Counted from the stretch's first letter, positions 9,053 to 18,744 are shown. The stretch: DNA of 64,000 nt from Bacteroides ovatus (GCA_030844565.1 JAUUNK010000001.1:98044-162043); one strand, 5' to 3'. Made by a program: numbers and translations. Notes: a model not told the origin generated them from the letters alone.

Positions 9053-10159
9053 TTATTTCTTAAACTGTTCTTTAGTAATCTTCAGGAACTGAGCCCGGTT
9101 CTCCTCGGTGGGTTCCAGGTTCGTTCCTTTCTGGTAGTTGTTCCATGAGTTTACCAGTACGATGTTCTTGCTCCCGATGTTTCGTTTAGCCACGTTGCAG
9201 AAGTTGATGTAATCGCTCGTCTCTCCCTCCTGCCCGAAAGTGTATTTATAGCTGGAAGCAGAGTTCACGCGGTCGTTGTAAGAGGGGAAGATGCAAGGAA
9301 CGAAGTCCGTGTTCCATTTCGCAATCGTAGTCTTCCAGTTCGCCCAGTTCAAATCGAGGAAGCTGAAGAAGGCATAATAGCGGTCGTACATATTGGTGGA
9401 CCAGTCGTTCACGGTCACTCCGTCGAAGGGGGCTATCTGATGTTCTTCGTAGTTGACCGGAGCCACCCAGCCTGTGGTAAATTCTCCGATAGTATACAGT
9501 TGGTATCCCGACGCGGCGATCGATTCTTTCAAAGCAGGGATTACCACCGAGTAGTCGATGCTCTTCAAAGCGGAAGAAGAAAGGTTGGAGGGAGTAATGA
9601 GAACGACCGGTTTTCCGTCTACCTTATAATAAGCGTCGTCGTCAAACAACGGAACGAGAGTTCTGTTGAATTCGTTCAGCATTTTAGCGAGGTTTTCTTC
9701 CGCTTGAAGGGGTTTATCATTGGTTACTTTCAAGTGTTTGGTATTATAATTGATAACTAACCGCACTTTGGCGTTTGTCGCCGTGCGCACAGCCCGGAAG
9801 TTGGCAATCAACGTGTTATCTGCCGAAGCAGCGTCCCAGGCAAGCACGAGGAAGTCTAACGCTGCTTCATCCGCCCACGCCAGTTGTTGTTGCAACACTT
9901 CTTTATCAGTAGATAGATATTCGCCCAGCAGGGGAGTGCCGGCATAGATTTTCTTGCCGGACTTCAACCAAGTGGAGGAAGAAGTAATGTTAGTATAATA
10001 AGCTCCTACTATTGCATCGCCAGGCAAGACAGTCTGTGGGATGTCATACACATATTTACTCTTATCCGGAGCCAAATGTTCGTCTTTATCACAAGATATT
10101 GCCAATAAAGCGATGAGTGCAAGTAATATACCGGTTATCTTTTTCATGTCCTTCGTCAT
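9053..10159 (-). CDS. Surface lipoprotein with GH99-like (WbsX-type) fold, possibly non-catalytic
   Basis: A 368-residue lipoprotein with lipobox LAISC. The ATG at 10147 (MKKITGILL) is an equally good start, preceded by GAAGGA. The body looks like the GH99-like/WbsX family: GAYYTNI near the start, a segment DFLVLAWD, and NSWNNYQKGTNLEP near the C terminus. In WbsX-like proteins the last motif is usually WNEWxEGxxLEP; here both acidic positions are replaced by N and K. This suggests loss of catalysis. The gene follows susD by 4 bp, the place where PULs usually carry a SusE/F-like surface glycan-binding protein, so a binding role is plausible. Family assignment is by motif only. Confidence 0.65.
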   Translation of the reverse strand: MTKDMKKITGILLALIALLAISCDKDEHLAPDKSKYVYDIPQTVLPGDAIVGAYYTNITSSSTWLKSGKKIYAGTPLLGEYLSTDKEVLQQQLAWADEAALDFLVLAWDAASADNTLIANFRAVRTATNAKVRLVINYNTKHLKVTNDKPLQAEENLAKMLNEFNRTLVPLFDDDAYYKVDGKPVVLITPSNLSSSALKSIDYSVVIPALKESIAASGYQLYTIGEFTTGWVAPVNYEEHQIAPFDGVTVNDWSTNMYDRYYAFFSFLDLNWANWKTTIAKWNTDFVPCIFPSYNDRVNSASSYKYTFGQEGETSDYINFCNVAKRNIGSKNIVLVNSWNNYQKGTNLEPTEENRAQFLKITKEQFKK

Positions 10160-10163
10160 TTTT

Positions 10164-11846
10164 TTAATTGTTGGTCAAATAAGGGTTCGTCTTCGTTGGC
10201 AATGCAAACCACAGCTTGGCAGACATTGCATCTTGTCCGCCGTCGAGGTTGGCGATACCTTTAGTGAGTTCCTGCTCATTGTTCGTTTTCTCGCTGTCGG
10301 GATACACCAGGCGCTGGGGGATATAAGCATACGGATTGTCCTGCGTGCCTGCATTGACGGCGCCATATCCCGTCTCCGGCTGGAAGTGGGGAGGGAACTC
10401 CAACACTTGGCTGCGCCGAATCAAGGTCCATGCATCCAGTGACTGGTAGAACATGGCAATGTACTGCTGCATGATAATCTGCCGATAGACTGGATCGGGT
10501 TCGGCGGAGGTGATAGCAGAAGACACAATGCCGATGAAATCTTTATAGTAATCTTCGCCTTCGTCCGTAGCCGCCAGGTCTGTCAATGTATTCCATTTGA
10601 TTCCCGGGACCTGGAGATAAGCTTCGGCTTTGCTTGCATCCACTCCATATTGGTTCATCGAAGCTTTCACCCCGGCATTATAGTATTCCTCTGCTGTCCG
10701 CGAGCCTTTTCCCAAGCCTTTATGTATCAATTCGCTCTTCAACAAGCACACTTCGGCGTAGTTCATCATCACTTCGGCATAGCTCTCTGCGATGAACTTA
10801 TCTTGCAACTGGGAGTAGTCGTCGGCTGTCTTTCCACTGTGGGGATTGGGAGACAGGCTCACTCCGGAAGGGAGATTGGAAACCTTCGGTTGTCCCCAAT
10901 AAGGCGCCCAATGGAAATCGTCGGGCATGGAAGCCGGGGATGCAGGAGTGAAGAACTTCTCCAGGCGCGGGTCACCGTAAGGCGCCATATACATCAAGAT
11001 AGATTCTCCGGCGGAATGGAGTTTATCCAGATTGCTTTCGCGGTTAATCACGAGGTAGTCGTAAAAGTAGTTTCTAGTATCCGCATTCGTTCCCCATCTC
11101 ACCAGGCAATTGTCTTCGTTGGCAGTCATCAGGGATTGTTCGTCCGCCATCAGTTCTTCAATCACTTCCGTAGCTTTCGCCCGGTCGGCGTTGCAAATGC
11201 GTAGCGCCAGGCGCAGCCGCAGTGAGTTGGCAAACTTCTTCCACTTCAGCAGGTCGCTCGTCTTCCCGGCGGAAGGATAAACGGGGTCTGCCTGATAGAC
11301 GTCTCCGTCCATTTGGAGACCATCGGCACACGCTTTCAAGTCGTCCAGCAGGGCATAGTAAATATCCTGTTCTTTATCATAAGGCACTCTTTCGCCGGCA
11401 TTGAAAGCCTGGCTCTTAGGAATGCCTCCCCAGATGGCGACAGCTTGAGAGAAGAGGTAGTTCTCCCATATCTTAGCTATGATTACCCGATTGTAGTAGG
11501 CGTCTTGTTCTCCCAGTTGTGTCTGGATGAAGTGCACGGGGAAGATGGCGTAGTTATACACGTTCTTCCCATAAGAATCATTCGTGGACCCTTGGTTGCC
11601 ATATCGCTGCACCTGCCCTCCGGTGGCTCCGCCATAATAATGGCAATAATTGGCGAGCAGCACTTTCTTCATACTGCCGCAAAAGGCATTCAACGTATAA
11701 TAAGAACTGGTATTGAATAGATATTCCGGATTAATCTCATTCAGTTCGTTGGGGTTGGTATTGGCAGACTCAAAACCGTTGGTACAGGAAACAACAGAGA
11801 AGGCTGCTGCCACAAGCCCGGTCAATAATATCTTAATCTGTTTCAT
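10164..11846 (-). CDS. SusD-like (SusD_RagB type 2) outer-membrane lipoprotein, PUL 1
   Basis: A 560-residue lipoprotein (signal ending FSVVSC) that should bind the glycan at the cell surface and cap the SusC channel. The start of the mature protein (NTNPNELNEINPEYLF), the TPR-like core and YAEVMMNYAEVCLLKSELI are typical of the SusD-like type 2 family. Length is normal. It lies 14 bp after the susC stop and 4 bp before the GH99-like lipoprotein, so all four genes read as one operon. Confidence 0.93.
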   Translation of the reverse strand: MKQIKILLTGLVAAAFSVVSCTNGFESANTNPNELNEINPEYLFNTSSYYTLNAFCGSMKKVLLANYCHYYGGATGGQVQRYGNQGSTNDSYGKNVYNYAIFPVHFIQTQLGEQDAYYNRVIIAKIWENYLFSQAVAIWGGIPKSQAFNAGERVPYDKEQDIYYALLDDLKACADGLQMDGDVYQADPVYPSAGKTSDLLKWKKFANSLRLRLALRICNADRAKATEVIEELMADEQSLMTANEDNCLVRWGTNADTRNYFYDYLVINRESNLDKLHSAGESILMYMAPYGDPRLEKFFTPASPASMPDDFHWAPYWGQPKVSNLPSGVSLSPNPHSGKTADDYSQLQDKFIAESYAEVMMNYAEVCLLKSELIHKGLGKGSRTAEEYYNAGVKASMNQYGVDASKAEAYLQVPGIKWNTLTDLAATDEGEDYYKDFIGIVSSAITSAEPDPVYRQIIMQQYIAMFYQSLDAWTLIRRSQVLEFPPHFQPETGYGAVNAGTQDNPYAYIPQRLVYPDSEKTNNEQELTKGIANLDGGQDAMSAKLWFALPTKTNPYLTNN

Positions 11847-11860
11847 AATATATACTGTTT

Positions 11861-14800
11861 TTAGAAGGTTAGTTTGATGTCAAATCCGACGGAAGAGACG
11901 GGAGGCATCCCGCCATATTCTATACCCTGCGCATTTCCGGAAGAAGAAGAGGCCTCGGGGTCGATACCTTTCGGGGTGTTCTGGTGCAGGATAGCGAGGT
12001 TACGCCCGACAACCGCCAGGCGGAGGTCGTGAATGGGGAGCTTCTTAAAGAGAGACTTCGGGAGGCTATACCCCACGGACAGTTCGCGGAATTTAATATA
12101 GGAAGCATCAAACACCGACCTTTCGTCATAGCTGGCATACCGATTGTTGGGCTTCACAAAGAGGAGGCAGGGCGTCCCGTCTTCAAAGTAAGCGTCTTTG
12201 TGCTGATAGCCCGAAGTGGCTTTCGCGCTGCTCTCGCCATAGATGACGTTGCTGAGATAGTATCCTTCGCGTCCTTCCGCCGACTCGGCAACCACTCCTG
12301 CCGTTGTTGCCCGGTTCCATGTTCCCGAATAAAGAGTGCCTCCGATGCGGGCGTCAAAGAGGAAGCTGACCGTGAAGCCGTAGAGCTTGAAGCTGCTGCC
12401 AAAGCTTCCCGTCCATTTGGGTTCGGCACAGCCCAGGTAGTGCGTGTTGTCCGTCACCAGTATCTTGCCGGAGGAATCCACCAACTTGCGTCCCTGCTCG
12501 TCGCGTTTCCAGGCACGGCCGCGGATAACGCCGTAGGGCATTCCCTCTTCCAGCATGATGCTGACGTTGCTCGACTTCAGGAGTTGCACATTGGGATTTC
12601 CATCCACCACTTTGATAACTTTAGACCGGTTGCGCGCCCAGTTGAGGGTGGCATTCCATTCAAACTGCTTTGTCTTAAGCGGAGTGGCGGACAACACCAC
12701 TTCCCATCCTTGATTGCGAATGTGTCCGGTATTCAAGAATTTATAACTGTATCCGCTGGGGACAGGAAGCGCCACCTTGGTAATCAGATCATAGGCATCC
12801 GAACGGTAGTAAGTGATGTCCACTCCCAAGCGGTTGCGGAAGAATCGCAGGTCGGCTCCCACTTCCAAGGAACGGTTGCGCTCGGGCAGAAGCCGGTCAT
12901 TGTTCAACGTCGTGCTGATAGTCTGCAAAGGCGAGCCATTGTAGATGCTGCCCAGTTTATAGGTTTGGGCAATGCGGTACGGGTCAGTGTCGGAGCCTGC
13001 ATAGGCAAACGAAGCACGAATCTTGCCAAAGGACAACACCGGCGAATGAATATTGAAAGCATCGGTGAAGATGAACGTTGTGCCCACCGAAGGATAGAAG
13101 TAAGAGCAGTTATCCAACGGCAGAGTGGAAGACCAGTCATTGCGCGCCGTCACATCCAGATAAATATAACTATTATAGCCCACCGACAGCGAGCCATACG
13201 CAGACCGGATCAGCTTTTTAGACCTTAGTTGGGTAGCCGTGGGATATTCGTTGGAGTTGGAGATATTCTTAAAATCGCGCACCAGGATGCTGTTTATGCT
13301 TTCTGTCCGCTTCTCCGAGTTGCGCTCGTAGCGGCTGATACCTGCCAGGGCGTTCACGGATATTTTATGAAACGTCTTGTTGTACATCAATAATGCTTCA
13401 AAGTTGGTGGAGGTGCTGTTGTTTATCCAGTTCTTCATGCCGCCGTCCACATCACTGCGCGCACCCAGGTTGAAGAACTCCATCCCTTTCCACCAATAGG
13501 CGTCCAGCCCGGCTTTGCCGACGGCTTTCAGTCCGGGGAGCAGTTTTACTTCCACATTCATCGAGCCGCTCAGCCGGTCGCGCGTGTCGGAGTTGGTGTT
13601 TTCGTAGATGTTCCAATAAGGATTGTAGCCACGTTCGCCGATGGGAATCATTTCGTTGCCGTTCTCATCTTTATAATGCTTCAACACGTCGATGGACAAC
13701 GAGCGGGGCAGGGTGACAAAGGCATAAATGGGGTTCTTGTCCGAGCCGTTGAGGTATTGGCGGTTGTCCACTTTCTCGTGCGAGTAGGTCACTTTAGAGT
13801 CCAGCGTCATCCACTTGGTGAGCGTGTTCATCAGGCGGACGTTAAAGATGTCTTTGTAGCTTTCGTTAATGCCGTGCACCACGCTGTTGCCTGTGCTTCG
13901 CGTATAAGACACGCGGTAGTTATTCTTCTTCGAGCCGCCTTCCACCGACAGCGTGTGGGTGTAGCGGTGGGCGACTTCGTAGAAGTCTTTCACATTGTCG
14001 GGATGCGAAGAGTGGGTAGTCAGTTCCCCGTCGTGCCCGTAGATAACCTGGTCCCAGAGAGGCGCCCCCCAGCTACGCAACTTGGCTCCTGCCGAAGCGT
14101 TGTAGCCGCTGAAGTCGGGCAGGTCCGTGGGCAGGCGGTTGCCGTTGGGTTTTAGGGTCAGTTTATGGTCCAGCAGGTAAGAGTTCTCGCCTGTTCCCCA
14201 TCCGTTCTGATACTCGAGGAACTGGTTAACCTTTTCGAACTGGAAGTTGCCACTATAAGAAATCTTCGCCTTCTCGAAGGTGGCGGAACGCTTGGTGGTG
14301 ACCAAGACCACTCCTTGCGCCGCCCGCGAACCGTAGAGCGCTGCTGCATTGGGTCCTTTCAGGATTTCGATGCTTTCAATATCATCAGGGTTAATATCCG
14401 CTACGGGATTGCCGAGGTCGGTGGAACCTGTGCCGCCGTCCACCGTCACGCTTCCATCTCCCGGCTCATTTTCGATAATCATACCGTCTATCACGAAGAC
14501 GGGTTGGGAGTTCTCCGTCAGCGAGCTGGTCCCGCGGATGACGATACGCGCGCTGCCGTTGCTGGTTCCCGGAGGAGTGATGGTGACGCCTGCCACCTTG
14601 CCCGAGAGAGAGGTTATCAGGTTGCCGCTTCTGTTTTCGGATAAGGCTTCGGCATCCACGCTCTGGCGGGAGTAGTTGAGGCTCTTCGCCTCGCGCGTCA
14701 CTCCGAGGGCTGTCACCACCACTTCGTCCAGCGCTTTGGCGGTGCTTGCCAAAGAGACATTCACATGGCTGAGTCCTGCAATCTTCACTGTTTTTGTCTC

Positions 14801-15052
14801 CATGCCCACATACGAGAACCTCAGTTCGCGGCAGCCCTCAGGGACATGGAGGGTGAATGCACCGTTTATATCAGTAATCGTACCCACTGACGAGGTATTT
14901 GTCTTACCATCCGGTTCCACTGCCACCACCGTGGCTCCGATAATGGGAGTGCCGTCCGCAGCATCTGTCACTTTACCCGATAGGCGCTTGCCTTGCGCAT
15001 ATCCCGAGACGCTTATTACTAAGAAGAATAAGACTAGGAAGTAGTTTTTCAT
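11861..15052 (-). CDS. SusC/RagA TonB-linked outer-membrane transporter, PUL 1
   Basis: A 1063-residue TonB-dependent transporter. The start MKNYFLVLFF at 15052 gives a normal signal peptide; a longer frame to 15097 has an unlikely N terminus. In order: signal, carboxypeptidase-regulatory-like domain (GKVTDAADGTPIIGATVV), a TonB-box-like segment (LDEVVVTALG), plug domain (SLSGKVAGV, NPDDIESIEILKGPNAAALYGSRAAQGVVLVTTK) and a 22-strand-type barrel. It should import oligosaccharides made at the surface by the lipoproteins of this locus. It is the first gene of the minus-strand operon and is divergent from the GH92 gene. The C terminus ends in the usual aromatic residue. Confidence 0.95.
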   Translation of the reverse strand: MKNYFLVLFFLVISVSGYAQGKRLSGKVTDAADGTPIIGATVVAVEPDGKTNTSSVGTITDINGAFTLHVPEGCRELRFSYVGMETKTVKIAGLSHVNVSLASTAKALDEVVVTALGVTREAKSLNYSRQSVDAEALSENRSGNLITSLSGKVAGVTITPPGTSNGSARIVIRGTSSLTENSQPVFVIDGMIIENEPGDGSVTVDGGTGSTDLGNPVADINPDDIESIEILKGPNAAALYGSRAAQGVVLVTTKRSATFEKAKISYSGNFQFEKVNQFLEYQNGWGTGENSYLLDHKLTLKPNGNRLPTDLPDFSGYNASAGAKLRSWGAPLWDQVIYGHDGELTTHSSHPDNVKDFYEVAHRYTHTLSVEGGSKKNNYRVSYTRSTGNSVVHGINESYKDIFNVRLMNTLTKWMTLDSKVTYSHEKVDNRQYLNGSDKNPIYAFVTLPRSLSIDVLKHYKDENGNEMIPIGERGYNPYWNIYENTNSDTRDRLSGSMNVEVKLLPGLKAVGKAGLDAYWWKGMEFFNLGARSDVDGGMKNWINNSTSTNFEALLMYNKTFHKISVNALAGISRYERNSEKRTESINSILVRDFKNISNSNEYPTATQLRSKKLIRSAYGSLSVGYNSYIYLDVTARNDWSSTLPLDNCSYFYPSVGTTFIFTDAFNIHSPVLSFGKIRASFAYAGSDTDPYRIAQTYKLGSIYNGSPLQTISTTLNNDRLLPERNRSLEVGADLRFFRNRLGVDITYYRSDAYDLITKVALPVPSGYSYKFLNTGHIRNQGWEVVLSATPLKTKQFEWNATLNWARNRSKVIKVVDGNPNVQLLKSSNVSIMLEEGMPYGVIRGRAWKRDEQGRKLVDSSGKILVTDNTHYLGCAEPKWTGSFGSSFKLYGFTVSFLFDARIGGTLYSGTWNRATTAGVVAESAEGREGYYLSNVIYGESSAKATSGYQHKDAYFEDGTPCLLFVKPNNRYASYDERSVFDASYIKFRELSVGYSLPKSLFKKLPIHDLRLAVVGRNLAILHQNTPKGIDPEASSSSGNAQGIEYGGMPPVSSVGFDIKLTF

Positions 15053-15129
15053 AATGTTAGCTATTAAATTAAAGAATATATAGTATCCGATTATCATTCA
15101 TCTTGCGTGGGGTCTTTCAAAAGATGAAT

Positions 15130-15137
15130 CAAAGATA
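15130..15137 (-). promoter_or_regulatory. -7 promoter element for the PUL 1 susCD operon
   Basis: TATCTTTG on the minus strand, a perfect TAnnTTTG match about 80 bp before the susC ATG. Just upstream (15139-15157) are two direct copies of TTAATATT separated by AGA, a possible regulator site. Confidence 0.5.
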
Positions 15138-15251
15138 GAAGAGGGCGCTTAATATTAGATTAATATTCTCTTAATAATGCCACAAGGAAAAAAAATATTC
15201 GGTAAGAATGAATTTTAAGCTTACATTAATGTTTCATTAATCCCTTTGTCC

Positions 15252-15259
15252 TACATTTA
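15252..15259 (+). promoter_or_regulatory. Probable -7 element for the GH92-phosphatase operon
   Basis: TACATTTA differs from TAnnTTTG at one position and lies 57 bp before the GH92 ATG. No convincing -33 element is visible. Confidence 0.35.
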
Positions 15260-15316
15260 CAAGCGAAAACACCGAATCGAACTAAAAATCATCAAACCAC
15301 TTAAAAGTTTAGTGTT

Positions 15317-17572
15317 ATGCACAAGAGAAAACTCATACCATCACTGCTAGTAATCCTTTTCATCGTGAGCGGTTGCAACCGGAAGGGGGACGCTTTAACT
15401 CCTGTCGATTACGTCAATCCCTACATGGGCAACATCAGCCACTTGCTAGTGCCTACTTATCCCACCGTCCATCTTCCCAACAGCATGCTGCGCATCTATC
15501 CCGAAAGGGAAGACTACACTTCGGACAAGATAAAAGGGTTGCCCGTCATCGTCACCTCCCACCGGGGAAGGTCGGCATTCAACCTCTCCTTCTATCAGGG
15601 CGAAGAGGCGGGGCTGCGACCAGTCTATTATTATACGTATGACAACGAAGTTATCAAGCCCTATTCTTATACTTCTTATTTCGAGGAAGAAGAAGTATCC
15701 ACCCGCTTCGCCCCCAGCCATCAGGCGGGTATTTACGAACTGACCTTCCACAAGAGCGACGCGCCTTACCTGATACTGAGCACCACCCACGGCGAGCTGA
15801 AAACTACAGAGAACACCATCTCCGGCTACCAGAATGTAGACTCACAGACCAAAGTCTACGTCTACATGGAGACCTCGGCGCTGCCGGAGAAGACCATGGC
15901 GGTCAGCCAACAAGGAGTGAGCCCGCAGCTCACCGACGTGACAGGAGAGAACGTAGGCATCGCCTTCCTCTTCCCGGACGATGTACAAACCGTCAAGGTG
16001 AGGTATGGCATCTCTTTCATAAACGAAGCCCAGGCAAAGGCAAACCTGCAAAGAGAGATTAAAGACTACGACGTGGATAAGCAAGCCCGCATTGCCCGCG
16101 ACATCTGGAACGAGACCCTCGGCAAGATAAAAGTGGAAGGTCTGGACGAAAACGCAAAGACTATCTTCTACACCTCGCTCTACCGCACCTATGAACGCAT
16201 GATTTGCCTCACGGAAGACGGTCGCTACTACAGTGCCTTCGACAACCGCGTGCACGAGGACTCCGTGCCCTTCTACACCGACGACTGGATTTGGGATACC
16301 TACCGGGCTGTCCACCCGCTACGCGTCATCCTCGAACCGGAGAAGGAAGCCGACATGATTCAGTCGTTCGTCCGCATGGCACAGCAGATGGACCACAACT
16401 GGATGCCCACCTTCCCGGAAGTCACCGGAGACAGCCGCCGCATGAACTCCAACCATGGCGTGGCTACGGTCATCGACGCTTATATAAAAGGTATCCGCAA
16501 CTTCGACCTGGCAGCCGCCTACGAAGCCTGCAAGCTGGGCATCACAGAAAAGACACTGGCTCCCTGGTCGAGCGTGCCCGGAGGAGAGGTAACCCGCTTC
16601 TATTGGGACCACGGCTACTTCCCTGCCCTCTCGCCCGGAGAGCAAGAAACAGCCGGCGAGGTGCATTCTTTTGAGAAACGGCAGCCGGTAGCCGTCACTC
16701 TAGGAACTTCCTACGACGAATGGTGCCTGGCACAGATAGCCAAGCAACTCGGCTACACAGACGACTACAACTACTTCCTGAAAGGAAGCAAGAACTACCG
16801 CAACCTCTTCAACCCCGACACCCGCTTCTTCCATCCCAAAGACAGCAAAGGCAAGTTTATAGAACCTTTCGACTACATCAACTCCGGAGGACTGGGCGCC
16901 CGCGAAGCCTACGGCGAGAACAACGGCTGGATATACCGATGGGACGTCCCCCACAACATAGCCGACCTGGTGGAACTGATGGGAGGCAAAGAAGAGTTCC
17001 GCAAGAATCTGGAAACAATGTATAACACTCCGCTCGGCAGAGGCAAATATGCCTTCTACGCCCAACTGCCCGACCATACGGGCAACGTGGGCCAATTCTC
17101 CATGGCAAACGAACCGAGCATGCACATCCCCTACCTCTACAACTACATAGGAGAACCGTGGAGAACACAGAAGCGCGTGAGAACGCTGCTCAACGAATGG
17201 TTCAGAAACGACCTGATGGGTCTGCCGGGCGACGAAGACGGCGGCGGCATGTCGGCTTTCGTGGTATTCTCCATGCTGGGCTTTTATCCTGTCACTCCGG
17301 GACTGCCCGTGTATGCTATTGGCAGCCCCACCTTCGAGCGGGCGGTCATCTGGTTGAAGGACAACAAGCAATTCGAAATCATAGCTCACAACTACTCGCC
17401 CACCCGCAAATACATCCAATCGGCAAAGCTAAACGGCAAAGAATGGAATCAATCCTGGTTCGAACACAAAGAACTCCTCAAGGGAGGAAAGCTGGAATTT
17501 GTCATGGGAGATACCCCCAACAAGCAGTGGGCAACGGGCAGTGTCCCCCCTTCTTTCGAGATGAACGAATAA
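15317..17572 (+). CDS. GH92 alpha-mannosidase, lipoprotein
   Basis: A 751-residue enzyme with lipobox IVSGC. GH92 enzymes are calcium-dependent, inverting exo-alpha-mannosidases; some members act on mannose-1-phospho-6-mannose linkages. Family signatures: DDWIWDTYRAVHPL, NSNHGVATVIDAYIKG, SYDEWCLAQ, NEPSMHIPYLYNYIGEPW and GDEDGGGMSA. E534 in YGENNGW and D639/D641 in GDED match, by spacing, the catalytic acid and base region known from B. thetaiotaomicron GH92 enzymes. The N-terminal domain is shorter than in many family members. It is followed after 35 bp by an alkaline phosphatase in the same direction, so the two are probably co-transcribed and act on the same glycan. Confidence 0.92.
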   Translation: MHKRKLIPSLLVILFIVSGCNRKGDALTPVDYVNPYMGNISHLLVPTYPTVHLPNSMLRIYPEREDYTSDKIKGLPVIVTSHRGRSAFNLSFYQGEEAGLRPVYYYTYDNEVIKPYSYTSYFEEEEVSTRFAPSHQAGIYELTFHKSDAPYLILSTTHGELKTTENTISGYQNVDSQTKVYVYMETSALPEKTMAVSQQGVSPQLTDVTGENVGIAFLFPDDVQTVKVRYGISFINEAQAKANLQREIKDYDVDKQARIARDIWNETLGKIKVEGLDENAKTIFYTSLYRTYERMICLTEDGRYYSAFDNRVHEDSVPFYTDDWIWDTYRAVHPLRVILEPEKEADMIQSFVRMAQQMDHNWMPTFPEVTGDSRRMNSNHGVATVIDAYIKGIRNFDLAAAYEACKLGITEKTLAPWSSVPGGEVTRFYWDHGYFPALSPGEQETAGEVHSFEKRQPVAVTLGTSYDEWCLAQIAKQLGYTDDYNYFLKGSKNYRNLFNPDTRFFHPKDSKGKFIEPFDYINSGGLGAREAYGENNGWIYRWDVPHNIADLVELMGGKEEFRKNLETMYNTPLGRGKYAFYAQLPDHTGNVGQFSMANEPSMHIPYLYNYIGEPWRTQKRVRTLLNEWFRNDLMGLPGDEDGGGMSAFVVFSMLGFYPVTPGLPVYAIGSPTFERAVIWLKDNKQFEIIAHNYSPTRKYIQSAKLNGKEWNQSWFEHKELLKGGKLEFVMGDTPNKQWATGSVPPSFEMNE

Positions 17573-17607
17573 ATAAAGAGAAAGTACCAATTTAAATATC
17601 CTCAACC

Positions 17608-18744
17608 ATGAACGTAAAATGTAAGACCTATTTCTTTATCCTCTCCCTCTTCTTCTGCTACCAGCTCCAAGCCCAGGAACCAGTGAAGGGAGAATTCACC
17701 AACGAGACCCCCCAAAGCGCGTATGTCCCTTCCTTCAAAGTGGACGCCACCGACAAACCGGTGAAGAACATCATCCTCCTGATAGGAAACGGCATGGGAC
17801 TGGCCCATATCTGCTCGGGCATGTATGCCAACCGGGGCGAACTCACCCTCACTAACCTGAAAACCTGCGGATTCGTAAGGACACAATCAGCCAATAAGTT
17901 TACCACCGACTCCGCCGCATCGGGCACTGCCTACTCCACCGGCAAAAAGACCAAAAACGGAGCGTTGGGAATGGACGCCGACAACCACATTATCCCCAAC
18001 CTGCCCGAGAAGCTGGCGGAAGACGGATACATCTCGGGCATCGTCACCACCGACAACCTGGATGGAGCCACCCCCGCCGCCTTCTTTGCCCACCAACCCG
18101 AGCGGGGAATGTCTAAAGAAATATGGGCTGACCTGGCAGGAAGCAAACTCACCTTCTTCTCCGCCGGAAGCCACGAGCTCTTCGAAAAACAACCGACAGA
18201 CGTACAAAACGCCATCAAAAAGGAATTTACCATCCTCGACGAACCGGACGCCAAACTCATCAAGAAGTCAAAGAAACTGGGCTATCTGCCCGCCAAAAGC
18301 AAAACAGCCTCGGTGAATGAGAACCGCGGCGACTTCCTCCCCTCCACCACCCAACTCGCCATCGACTATCTATCGGCACGTAGCCGCAAGGGATTCTTCT
18401 TGATGGTAGAAGGCGCCCGCATAGACAAAAGCGCACATAGCAACGACTACCAGGCAGTGGTGCGCGAAGTGCTCGACTTCGACAAAGCAGTGGAAGCAGC
18501 CATCCGCTTCGCAGAGAAAGACGGGAACACCCTCGTCATTATCTCTGCCGACCACGAGACAGGCGCCTTAGCCCTGCGCGACGGCAATATAAAAGAAGGA
18601 AAGATGAAAGCCGTGTTTGTCTCCAAAGGGCACACGCCGATTATGGTCCCGCTCTTCGCCTACGGTCCGCAATCGAGGCTCTTCAGCGGAGTACAGGAGA
18701 ATAGCGACGTGAGCAACAAGATTTATCAATTGCTCCATCCATAA
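17608..18744 (+). CDS. Alkaline phosphatase (PhoA superfamily) with an Asp-to-Asn change at a metal-ligand position
   Basis: A 378-residue exported protein (signal FFILSLFFCYQLQAQ). The nucleophile motif TTDSAASGTAYSTGKKT is intact, with Ser102; VEGARIDKSAHSNDY and ADHETGAL supply further metal ligands. The first motif, normally IGDGMG, reads IGNGMG with Asn61. In E. coli PhoA the aspartate at this place (Asp51) bridges zinc and magnesium, so metal use or activity may differ. The protein is short compared with PhoA (about 450) and lacks much of the crown region. It probably works in the periplasm on phosphosugars released by the PUL 1 enzymes. A strong hairpin terminator follows. Confidence 0.88.
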   Translation: MNVKCKTYFFILSLFFCYQLQAQEPVKGEFTNETPQSAYVPSFKVDATDKPVKNIILLIGNGMGLAHICSGMYANRGELTLTNLKTCGFVRTQSANKFTTDSAASGTAYSTGKKTKNGALGMDADNHIIPNLPEKLAEDGYISGIVTTDNLDGATPAAFFAHQPERGMSKEIWADLAGSKLTFFSAGSHELFEKQPTDVQNAIKKEFTILDEPDAKLIKKSKKLGYLPAKSKTASVNENRGDFLPSTTQLAIDYLSARSRKGFFLMVEGARIDKSAHSNDYQAVVREVLDFDKAVEAAIRFAEKDGNTLVIISADHETGALALRDGNIKEGKMKAVFVSKGHTPIMVPLFAYGPQSRLFSGVQENSDVSNKIYQLLHP

